A stretch of 64,000 bases of DNA from Siphlonurus alternatus (Eukaryota; Arthropoda; Insecta; Ephemeroptera; Siphlonuridae), in contig OX463788.1 of the NCBI GenBank assembly GCA_949825025.1, positions 25,562,069 through 25,626,068 of the forward strand, given 5' to 3'. The translations under genes were made by a program, and so were the position numbers. Below are positions 12,622 through 22,602 of this stretch, piece after piece. The notes beneath the pieces are model-generated. The model did not search any database and was not told the DNA's origin. It saw nothing but the letters and a program-made list of their open reading frames with translations. Within the stretch, counting starts at the first letter, position 1. Each line of letters starts with the position of its first letter.

Positions 12622-13045
12622 TTAAAAGTAAGATGACAAGAAAAATTGATTTTGTTAATTTTAGTCATATTTGATTAACATGTAAACCTTAGCAACCTCA
12701 TAATAATTCTGAATTTTTTTTAGAGATATAGCACCAAAAAATGTAGATTTTTTTTTTTAAAACAATCGCCAATCGCCCGATCTGATTTTTTTATGTTAAT
12801 TTATTATAGTTTAGGTCTCCATGGGAAATTTCCCTCTACTGGAATTTTTTAAAAAAAAAATTATTTAAAATAATCGGATCTATTATAGCGATTGTTTTGA
12901 AAATTTCTCTACATTTTTTGGGTGCTAATAAAAACTGTCTCCCAAAAAAAATTTCAGAATTATTATTATGAGGTTGCTAATTAAGGTTTACATGTTAATC
13001 AAATGGGACTCCAACAATCGATGTTTCGTATTATGTTACCCTTAA
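12622..13045. mobile_element. MITE family C (copy 2)
   Basis: Left end ttaaaagtaagatgac and right end gttacccttaa, with arms sharing gattaacatgtaaacctta and its complement, plus acattttttggtgct and its complement. Same family as 7016-7738 but without a nested insert. Confidence 0.6.
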
Positions 13046-13479
13046 ATATCAGTTGATACATTTTATGACTACATTATAATACATAATATACATTATAAAT
13101 ATTATTGTGATTAAATTTAGATGTATTTTGAACTAATATATTGCATGCTAAACAAAAGAAAAACGATCGATATAGCTGTTACCATGACAACCATTATTAA
13201 GTGTTGGTAACAAGTTTAATCATCCTAATTTCTTGACAATAAATAAAATTGCATAGATAATGAAAAATTGTTTTTAAGTGTTTAAGTTTATGCAGGAGCA
13301 GAACTATACATTGTAAATTGTATCCAGTAAAAGCATCAACAAGTTAAAAAAAAAAAATGTGATCTGGGGATGGGAAGCTGAACATTGGTATATCAGGATA
13401 ATAAGTGCTAAATAATGTAAACGTGCAAGTGCAAAAAAAAAAAAAAAAAAAAAAAATCTAAAAGGAATAGAAAAGAAGT

Positions 13480-16400
13480 GTAAATGGTTGAATGCTTTAG
13501 GGTATATAATATATATAAATGTGGAGTCACAATTCATGTTTCCTTTTTGGTCATGGATTTTGCAAAGAAGGCCAGGATTGCAACATGTTTTTTGTGGAGC
13601 TTTCAAACTTTGAACCCTGATAGAGCTGAGAGATACTTTTGTTTATAACCCTGGCAGTAAATTTTTTATTACAAACGGTTAGGGGGTCTCAAACCCAAAA
13701 ATTACATTTCATTTATGGGATTTCCATGTTAATAATAAAATTAAAGTGATACACAAATTTTATTCAATACACCAGCATGAATATATATGAGTCTACGTCA
13801 AAAGAACGAAAAATAAAATAACGAAAGCAATTTATACGAAAGGCTTAACCGAAATGGAAAATGTGCGAATGCATTTATAACGAAACTTAAAAAGCACGAA
13901 AGCATTTAAAGCGAAAACATTTTAGCCGAATTCAATAATCACGAAAACCATTTGGCCGATATATATATATATAGTTATTTGAACAAATTGAAAAACAACG
14001 AAAGTAATTTTTTTTTTTTTTTTTTTTTTTTACAAGGATACACCCCTGATAAGGTAGGGAACGAAAACATTTAAGACGAATAAAAAAATAACGAAAACAA
14101 TTTGACCGAAAGTTATTTGAACGAAAACATTTAAGACGAATCAAAAAATAACGAAAACAATTTGACCGAAAGTTATTTGAACGAAAACATTTAAAACGAA
14201 TGGAAAAATCACGAATAAAATTTGAACGAACGCTATAATATATATATTTGACCGAAATAAAAAACACCGATGAAGAAAAATATTGATACAAATTATAATT
14301 AACAATATTAATTTAACAAAAAAAAATGTAAATTAAAACGAATGCAATAAAGAAGTATAATATACAGACAGAGCCAGAAATGGTATTCCGAACCCATGCT
14401 AATATTTGGGCAGGTTAACTTTGAGCTAGAAATTTGAAATTTGGCATACGTAGAGCCAAGGGTTCTGAGTTTTTTTGATATGTGTGTTAAGGGTAAGGTA
14501 ACGCCAACAATGTTAAAAAAAATCCCTCTCACAAAAATTCTGAAAAAAATTTAAAATGTTCTCCTCTACACCCCCTATCAATAGCTAAAATATCAGGTAT
14601 ACAAATACGATCTAGTTTTTGAGTTATGAATTTTTAAAGTTGACCAATTTAACATGGGAGTTTCATTTCTCCATGTTAAAGTAGTCAACTTTAAAAATTT
14701 ATAACTCAAAAACTAGATCGTATTTGTATACCTGATATTTTAGGTACTGATAGGGGGTATAGAGGAGAACATTTTAAATTTTTTTCAGAATTTTTGTGAG
14801 AGGGATTTTTTTTAACATTGGTGGCGTTATCTTACCCTTAAACAATTTTTAAAATTAATATTTCCTACCTTTTTAGTTTTTAGTTGTGGATTCACGATTT
14901 GCATTTCTTCTTTATGGGATTTCGATGTTAAATTAAGTTGATAGAAAAATTTTAGCCGATTTGCACCAAAATTAGTTTTTAAGGTTTTAAGAGCACGCTG
15001 TATTTAATGGTGTTTCACCCCTAAAGATTAAATCGTTAACTTGCTCCGATTCAAAAAATTCAAAAGGTCGGTTTCTGGGGGAAAAGAAATAAAAATAATA
15101 AGCCCGTTTCAGTTTTCAGTGGCATAATCAAAATTTTGATAGCATCTTTTTTTTACGTAGTAAGGGTCATATATTATCTCATTAGGGGTTGTTTTCACCA
15201 CTTTTTAAATTACACCATTAAATTTAACGTGTTCTGAAAACCTTGAAAACTAATTTTGGTGCAAATCAGCCAAAATTTGTCTGTCAACTTAATTTAATAT
15301 GGATATATCCCATATTATATTAAGGAAGAAATGCAAATCGTGAATCCACAACTAAAAACTAAAAAGGTGGGAAATGTTAATTTTAAAAATTGTTAACACA
15401 CATGTCAAAAGAACTTAGAACCCTTAATTGGCTTAAATTTTCGTATGCCAAATTTCAAATTTCTAGCTCAAAGTTAATCTGTCCAAATTTTAGCATGGGG
15501 TCGGAACACCATTTCTGGCTCAGTCTGTATATTATACTTCTTTATTGCATTCGTTTTAATTTACATTTTTTTTTTAATTAATATTGTTATAATTTGTATT
15601 AATATTTTTCTTCATCGGTGTTTTTTATTTCGGTCAAATAGCGTTCGTTCAAATTTTATTCGTGATTTTTCCATTCGTTTTAAATGTTTTCGTTCAAATA
15701 ACTTTCGGTCAAATTGTTTTCGTTATTTTTTTATTCATCTTAAATGTTTTCGTTCAAATAACTTTCGGTCAAATTGTTTTCGTTATTTTTTTATTCGTCT
15801 AAATGTTTTCGTTCAAATAACTTTTCATTCAAATTGTTTTCGTGGTTTTTGTATTCGTCTTAAATGTTTTCGTTCTTATAACTTTCAGTCAAATTGTTTT
15901 CATGATTTTTGAATTCGTATTAAAATAATGTCGTTCTAATTTACTTTCGTCCTTTTTTATTTCGGTCAAATTACTTTCGTACAAATTGTTTTCGTGATTT
16001 TTGTTCTCGTTATTATTTTGTTTCGTGTTAATTTAATTTCGTGTTAAATGATTTCGCTTATATTTGTTTTCGACGTAATTGTTTTCGGGATAAAGTCATT
16101 CGTTGAAAATGCTTTCGTGATTCTTGTTTTCGTGGTTTTGACGTTTGACGTGATACCATATATAGATTTTCAAATTCTTAATGATGCGTGAACCGATTTA
16201 AAAAAAATCAAGAGTCTTCCTGGAAAAACAAAAAAGAAAAGAAAAAGATAGACAAAATTGCATGGTTTAATGAAGCAATTTTGGCTATCCTTTTCATTCC
16301 ACGACCCCGGCCTCTGAATTATATAATAGTATTTATCGCCTCTCGATTATTTGTGTTTTTTACAGCTAAGTTGCCTATCCTTTTCTTTAAAATAATTCAA

Positions 16401-16840
16401 ATATGTATCGCATAGATAATTTTTCATAATTAATAAATAAAAAGCTGTTCCTGGGATAAAAAGTTTCCTGGGATAAAAAAAAAGTAAATTTAAGCATCTC
16501 TGATTGAATGACAATGTCAGCAAAAAGAATTAATTAATTAAGCTACCACTATTTCACTATTTGATGCATTGTGAGTCCATTTTTTGTTTTATATATTTTT
16601 GTATCATACACCCATAGAATAAATGCAATTTTTGGGTTTGAGAAAGTATTAGACAGAATTTTTCAGCTCACTTCCAGGACCATAAAAACATATCTATATA
16701 GGTATCTCAGCTAGCAGGGTATAAAGTTTCAAAGCTCCACAAAAACTTAATTGCAAAATCCATGACAGAATATGAAACACGAATTATGATGACTTGCTCT
16801 CAGTATATTGCTAAATTAAGCATTCATCATATATGTGTTG
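13480..16840. mobile_element. Large foldback element with tandem-repeat arms
   Basis: Left and right arms are inverted copies around a centre near 15.05 kb. Paired landmarks: 13490-13740 with 16600-16830; 13800-14300 with 15590-16140; 14335-14486 with 15395-15550; 14880-14990 with 15240-15380. Both arms contain tandem units made of short words (cgaaaacatttaagacgaat, then aacgaaaacaatttgaccg, then aaagttatttgaa) repeated at least three times. The right arm holds about 480 extra bases (16150-16600). The left arm contains family A copy 5. The architecture resembles Drosophila FB foldback elements, by analogy only. No transposase was seen. Confidence 0.65.
14487..14841. mobile_element. MITE family A (copy 5), nested in the foldback arm
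   Basis: Complete TTAAGGGTAAGG-bounded palindrome with centre catttctccatg near 14665. The sequences immediately outside are contiguous in the opposite foldback arm at about 15385-15400, which dates this insertion after the foldback formed. Confidence 0.8.
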
Positions 16841-16905
16841 ACTGTTAAATTTTGATTGGCCAAAAATCATTTTCAGTTTTTGTGAAAAACTTTTTTATAG
16901 CACAA

Positions 16906-17546
16906 TTAAAGTAGAGTGAGCGATTTCATTTTTTTGAATATTTTATTTTCTAAAAATAGTTTAACTTGCCCTCTATTCAGAAATGAAAACCAAAAAATTC
17001 CATCTCAAATAGCTTCACCACAAAAAATTCCCAAAGTTGGTGTTTCGGAGGCCTTTAACATGCATCCTTATGGAACAGAAAACAGCTTTTTACTCCAACT
17101 TCGTCTGAACTATGGTACCAATTAAAAAATACGTACGTAATCTATGATGAATTCTTTAATGAATTTTCAAATGAAAACAAAATTTACGGAGCCGTTTTTC
17201 CGGAAAAAAAAATCTTGAAAATCCTTATGGGAATTAACCCGCAAAAATTTCAATATTTTTTTTCGGAAAAACGGCTCCGTAAAAAAAGTTTTTTATTTGA
17301 AAATCCATTAAAGAATTCATCATAGAATACGTACGTATTTTTTAATTGGTACCATAGTTCAGACAAAGTTGAAGTAAAAAGCTGTTTTCTGTTCCATAAG
17401 GATGCATGTTAAAAGGCCTCCGAAACACCAACTTTGGGAATTTTTTGTGATGGAATTTTTTGGTTTTCATTTCTCAATAGAAGGCAGGTTAAACTATTTT
17501 TAGAAAATAAAATATTCCAAAAAATGAAATCGCTCACTCTACTTTA
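16906..17546. mobile_element. Near-perfect 0.64 kb palindrome, family D
   Basis: Arms begin ttaaagtagagtgagcgatt and end in the complement. They match through tgcatccttatggaacagaa and acgtacgtaatctatgatga to a loop at about 17190-17260 bounded by cggagccgtttttccgg and its complement. There is no coding capacity; the reading frame on the left arm is incidental. Confidence 0.75.
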
Positions 17547-17601
17547 AATAGCACCCGGCATAATCTCAATTTTTTTCCATGCCGGGAGAGAAATTTTTGA
17601 G

Positions 17602-17909
17602 TGGAGTACCAACCTCAATTTTTTTATTGCAGAAATGGATAGAGGGTGCAAAGTTATGCTACTCTGATTTTTTCAGATTTTTTAGAGACCGGCAACTATT
17701 TTTTAAAAATTATTGAAAGTACAGAAAAAGTGCCGCCTCTCTTAATAAAAGATAGGACCCAAAAGGGACGTGGATTCGAACCCGACCTCGCCAAATCTTT
17801 TTAGCAATACTTCCCGGTCTCTAAAAAATTTGAAAAAAAAATCAGAGTAACATAACTTTTCATCCTCTATCCATTTCTGTTATAAAAAATTTTGAGGTCG
17901 ATACTCCGT
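17602..17909. mobile_element. MITE family B (copy 1) with tRNA B-box-like motif
   Basis: Palindrome with ends tggagtaccaacctcaattt and its complement. Arms share gcagaaatggatagagggtg. The asymmetric right half contains acgtggattcgaacccgacc, which resembles a tRNA B box (GGTTCGANTCC). Other copies are at 28587, 33599, 45788 and 62913. Confidence 0.75.
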
Positions 17910-18075
17910 TGCTTGCTAATTAATTTTTACCAACGTCAGTTATATATACATATTCGCAAATATTGCGTTATTTGGTTTCTTTGTACCTAAAATATTTTTA
18001 ATAGTAACTAACTGTTCTTTTTCTGAGTCACATTAAATTTTATAGTTCATGTTGATTGTTATGCCCATATATATT

Positions 18076-18460
18076 ATGTTATATTATATTATATTATATT
18101 ATATTATATTATATTATATTATATTATATTATATTATATTATATTATATTATATTATATTATATTATATTATATTATATTATATTATATTATATTATATT
18201 ATATTATATTATATTATATTATATTATATTATATTACATTATATTACATTACATTACATTACATTACATTACATTACATTACATTACATTACATTACATT
18301 ACATTACATTACATTACATTACATTACATTACATTACATTACATTACATTACATTACATTACATTACATTACATTACATTACATTACATTACATTACATT
18401 ACATTACATTACATTACATTACATTACATTACATTATATTATATTATATTATATTATATT
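18076..18460. repeat. Pentanucleotide array: (ATATT)n, (ACATT)n, (ATATT)n
   Basis: About 32 ATATT units are followed by about 39 ACATT units (18236-18435, with one ATATT at 18241-18245) and then five ATATT units. The long Leu/Tyr/Ile/Thr frames here are artefacts. Confidence 0.97.
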
Positions 18461-18539
18461 ATATAATTATAATTATAATTGTTGTTATAGTTTATAGAGA
18501 GTGGTATATTTTTTTCTATCTCTTCAGTTATACTCATTT

Positions 18540-18540
<1 letters not shown>

Positions 18541-18612
<72 letters not shown>
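18541..18612. repeat. (AT)n microsatellite
   Basis: Uninterrupted AT dinucleotide array, 80 bases after the pentanucleotide array. Confidence 0.95.
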
Positions 18613-18614
<2 letters not shown>

Positions 18615-19015
18615 ACCAAAAAGTACAGTATACCAAATTTAGGTTTCCTAGCTGCCGTCAACTGCATGCAAGGGAATATATGGTGCAGCTATAATATAAT
18701 TAAATACATATAAAATAGAGGTAAATGAAATTAATGAAGCAAATTTGGCATACATCAGTATTCTCATGATCGACATATCATTTTGATTATGCATGTAGTG
18801 TGTGCAATATATTATTTTCAAATCACAACATGGCATATATTCATAATATTTATTAGCTGGGGGTTGAGAAATAGGATTTAAAAACATGAATACGCTTGAA
18901 ACAGTTAAACCTTATTTATTAAAATGCTCGCAGCACATTTTCTTTTATAAATATATATAGCTATTTGCTATTTGTTTCTTCAAATCACCTTTAAGCAACA
19001 ATCGATTCTGCTGTA

Positions 19016-19026
19016 ATGTCTCATCA
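19016..19026 (+). CDS. DRC11: Inferred first coding exon of DRC11 (MSH plus a split codon)
   Basis: ATG TCT CAT CA is followed at once by a strong donor, GTAAGT (19027). The next DRC11 exon (22187) opens with one base that must complete a codon, and CA|A then gives [14 protein letters not shown]. From memory, vertebrate DRC11/IQCA1 starts with a similar short peptide before YNK.W. Phase, donor strength and position fit, but an 11-nt signal is weak and other upstream ATG exons are possible. Confidence 0.5.
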
Positions 19027-19082
19027 GTAAGTATAAAATTTAAATTATAATTATGTTGTGAATAATATATATAATATAATTA

Positions 19083-19295
19083 TTTTAAAACCTAACCGTG
19101 TTTACCCGCCAAGGCAGGAAAGAAAATTGTCAGAAAATTAAAAGTCTCGCCGAGGTGGAAATTTGAAGGTCGATCCGAGTGCATGGTCTAATATATAATG
19201 GTAATTATAAGGCACTGTGCCGCGTATGCAAATAAGGGACGTGGGTTCGAGTGTTCGAGTCCCACCTCGGCGAGATTTTTAAATTTTCTGACAAT
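19083..19295 (+). mobile_element. tRNA-like palindromic element, family J (copy 1)
   Basis: Ends share aaaattgtcagaaaatt and its complement. The inner stem gtctcgccgaggtgg pairs with ccacctcggcgagat. Between them lie an A-box-like tggtctaat, broken by an AT insertion, and a B box ggttcgagtgttcgagtccc with a partial duplication. It looks like a tRNA-derived module inside an inverted repeat. It is not a functional tRNA. Confidence 0.6.
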
Positions 19296-19614
19296 ACGGG
19301 AATTTCATGTTTACGTTTTGGGTAGTACGGAGATGCCCGAAGCCGTCCAAAGATCTTCGGGATGTAGGCAGAAAACCCTAAAATCCTATATGTATATATA
19401 TATATATTACATATGCTGTGCGGGTTAACGTAAGTCACGTACAACATCGCATTTTTAATAATAGTTTTGGTCCCAAATATTTTTCTTCTTGTCAAGAAGA
19501 ACCATATTGCTATTATATTGAAGAAAAAAGTTCTTGTCACCATTTAAAAAGGAAAATTTACTTCTAAGAAAAATGTTGCGCACAGCCAGGAGAAATTAAT
19601 TTTCGAGACCAACT

Positions 19615-20380
19615 TTAAGGTAGAGATAACACGGATCAGCTGGCCCAATGCTAAAAAAATCCCATTCATGAAAATAATGAAAAAAAATTAAAATGTTCTC
19701 CTCTACATCCCCTATCAGTAGGTAAAATATCAGGTATACAAAAACGAGCTACTTTTCGAGTTATTAATTTTTAAGGTTGAGCGTGGCGCAGTGCATTGAC
19801 CGGTTCTCGTTAGATCACCGAAGTCAGGCTACGTCGAGCGTGGTTAGTACTTGGATGGGTGACCATTTCAAGTAAAAAATACGCTGCTCCCTCCCTGGGG
19901 TAAATTCATCTCGCTTTCCACCCAGTGCAGTGATAAACTTGTGTGTGGTTCCCCAGGCTTTGGACATCGCTTTGGTCCATTGAGAAAAAGTAGAGGTGTC
20001 CGTCCTGACAGGTTTTCCACGGTTCCCTCAGTCTCACCTCAGCGAATGCTGGGACGCGTAGCATGCAGGCCGTGGCCACTATCCATTCCCTACCTTATCC
20101 CTACCCAGTACCCCTCCGCGAGCTGTAAGCTCTTAGGGGTGTATCCTTGTAAAGAAACAAAAAAAAATTGGCTAATTTAATATGAAAGTTCCATTTCTCT
20201 TAAATTAGAGAACTTTAAAAATTAATTACTCGAAAACTAGCTCGTTTTTGTATACCTGATATTTTACCTACTGATGGGGGATATATGTAGAGGAGAACAT
20301 TTTAAATTTTGTTCATAATTTTTTCATGAATGGGATTTTTTTAGCATTGGGCCAGCTGATACGTATTATCTCTACCTTAA
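19615..20380. mobile_element. MITE family A (copy 6), split by a 5S-derived SINE
   Basis: Ends TTAAGGTAGAGATAACACGG and its complement. Arms match copy 4 (gatcagct, caggtatacaaaaacgagct). The centre is interrupted by the SINE at 19779-20167. Confidence 0.75.
19779..20167 (+). mobile_element. 5S rRNA-derived SINE (SINE3-like)
   Basis: The head at about 19781-19865 contains gaccggttctcgttagatca, then ccgaagtcaggctacgtcga and gcgtggttagtacttggatg, followed by ggtgacc. These are the internal promoter region (A box to C box) of 5S rRNA in the right order. A body with no 5S similarity follows (19898-20150: ttggtccattgag, aggtgtccgtcctgac, tgctgggacgcgta), ending in an A-rich tail. The body recurs at 27540-28070. 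It is inserted in MITE A copy 6. It is not a functional 5S gene, because the flanking 5S ends are absent. Confidence 0.85.
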
Positions 20381-20392
20381 GCTCGTATCTGC

Positions 20393-20519
20393 TATGGCGC
20401 TGTCAATGTTTTGCCTACACAATCATGGCGTCGTCTATTTTGTAGATAACCTAATAAGGTTATATACAAGAATCCTTCAAATGTTGACATTTTTGACAGC
20501 ACCATAGCAGATGACGTCA
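20393..20519. mobile_element. Small MITE with ATCTGCTATGG.GCTGTCAA ends
   Basis: atctgctatggcgctgtcaa is inverted in ttttgacagcaccatagcag. It abuts a consensus CRE, TGACGTCA (20512-20519), and lies directly between MITE A copy 6 and the TTTA/TTCA array. Confidence 0.6.
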
Positions 20520-20525
20520 TATTGC

Positions 20526-20526
20526 C

Positions 20527-20581
<55 letters not shown>

Positions 20582-20800
20582 TTCATTCATTCATTCATTC
20601 ATTCATTCATTCATTCATTCATTCATTCATTCATTCATTCATTCATTCATTCATTCATTCATTCATTCATTCATTCATTCATTCATTCATTCATTCATTC
20701 ATTCATTCATTCATTCATTCATTCATTCATTCATTCATTCATTCATTCATTCATTCATTCATTCATTCATTCATTCATTCATTTATTTATTTATTTATTT
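20526..20800. repeat. Tetranucleotide array: (TTTA)n, (TTCA)n, (TTTA)n
   Basis: About 14 TTTA units (to ~20581), about 50 TTCA units, then five TTTA units. The Ser/Phe/Ile/His frames over it are artefacts. Confidence 0.97.
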
Positions 20801-22186
20801 CATCCAGTGCAGACCACGGATTAGGTGGCCCCATTATACAGGATACAATAAAATGCAGTAAACACATAGTTACATGTCTACATTTTATTATAACTTATTC
20901 TAAAATAATGGACATAAGAGGCATACACACCTGTTCCAATACAAAAATGCCAAGTATATTATGACGTATAACGTAGAGTCGTATTTATGCACTCAAAACT
21001 ACATTTGTAGTTGTGTTTTAAATTTTGATAAATTACTAACGAAAATAAAAAATAATAACAAAAAATAAAATGAAACATGCACGCGTCTTTATTGAAAATT
21101 TAACCGCGTATATATGAACAGAATGTATTTTTATTTTATTGACTACGCGCATAGAAATAACGTTACTAATAGACTGCATTTCAATTAAATTGCAATATTT
21201 AATTTTCAAGACCGTGAACTTTTATTATTATTATTAATATTATTACAGAGAAGAGGTGTCAATATTACATGGGTCGTCACTTATTGAAGTTAAATATTTG
21301 AATAACTTTTTAGCAATACTTTGGATCTTGACCTCTACAAACTCTGCAATAATTTGGAGTAACATAAATTTTTTGGTTTCCTCTATTCATTTCTGTGAAA
21401 AAAAAATATTATATATTCAGGGTGTTCATCGTTATAATGTACAGTATGATATTTAACTACCAAATAAAATATATACTTATATAAACATAACACAATATCA
21501 ATTATTAATAAGTAAGCTGAATTCCTGAATTTTCTGTATATTTTGTCTGTTTCTGCTCAGAAAAACTTAACATTATAACCTCTCGATCCTATCAGTGAAG
21601 ATGGTTCTTTGTACGTACGTAAAATAATATCCTCTATGTAAGTAAGAGCAAGTCACAATGTTTTAATTTATAGCTTTAATTAGCATAAAAAACTTAAAGT
21701 GTAAAAACGTTTTAGTTTGTTTCTCTTCCATTTAAATATTAATTTGTAACAATTATTAAAAAAAAAGTTCAGATAAAGATATGAGATAAAATTTATTGTA
21801 ACATTTGTCATTTAATGTTCTTAATACTTTTTTGTTTGTAAGATTCTTTTCGAATTAAAAAAGATGTGCTTATGTAGAATACATTGTATTTAAATAGTTA
21901 TAAGTTTTATGGTAATTAATAATAGGTCTTGAAGAAGATGATTTATAATAATAATAATAAAGGGCTTTATTTATAAAAAAAGGCGTTGTCAGGACTAGAC
22001 AGTCCTATCAACTAAACCCAAGCAATTTATGTATTGCTTGGGTTTAGTAAGCAATTTATGTATTGCTTAAACCGATAAGATTATATATATTATACTCATG
22101 GTTGATCTGTATTATTAAAATGATCATTATAAAAAATATAGAATATATATATTGATAAAAGTATTCTTTGATCTTCATTTGTGTAG
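20801..22186. other. DRC11 intron 1 sequence, mostly unremarkable
   Basis: Contains a half copy of MITE family B at about 21290-21400 (ctttttagcaatac, cctctattcatttctg). At about 21945-22080 it has what looks like a minus-strand LINE 3' end (hairpin tcaggactagacagtcct, short direct repeat agcaatttatgtattgctt). No exon was recognised. Confidence 0.45.
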
Positions 22187-22553
22187 ACTATATAACAAAG
22201 TATGGGGAGATGCTGTGACAACTCTGAGTTCTGCTGCAAGTCTTGATGCAATCTTGCAATCAGCCAAACCTGAGAAGGTAAGTAGCTTAAATTTTTCTCT
22301 ATACTGCTTCATATTTTATTTCAGAATAAAATCACCAATCAGTATTAAAAAAATTTATGTATAGCTATAAAACAAATTAAAGCTTAATTGCAGCATAAAT
22401 CGTGAATATATTAGTATATTATCAATTTAACAGCTGTGTAGCCGTGTTTATGGGGTTTATAACATGAACAAATCTAGTTGTGGTTAAAAATATAAAACAT
22501 GACCAAAAGCCAAAATAATTATTAATAACAATAATATTAATAATAATGCTTGC

Positions 22554-22602
<49 letters not shown>

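Noticed and set aside
13932..14291. 119-codon minus frame rich in RSN.F words
   Set aside because: It is the tandem repeat of the foldback arm read as protein; the repeated peptide only reflects the DNA unit.
19781..19865. Functional 5S rRNA gene
   Set aside because: Only the internal promoter part is 5S-like; the 5' and 3' ends that form helix I are absent, and a SINE body follows directly.
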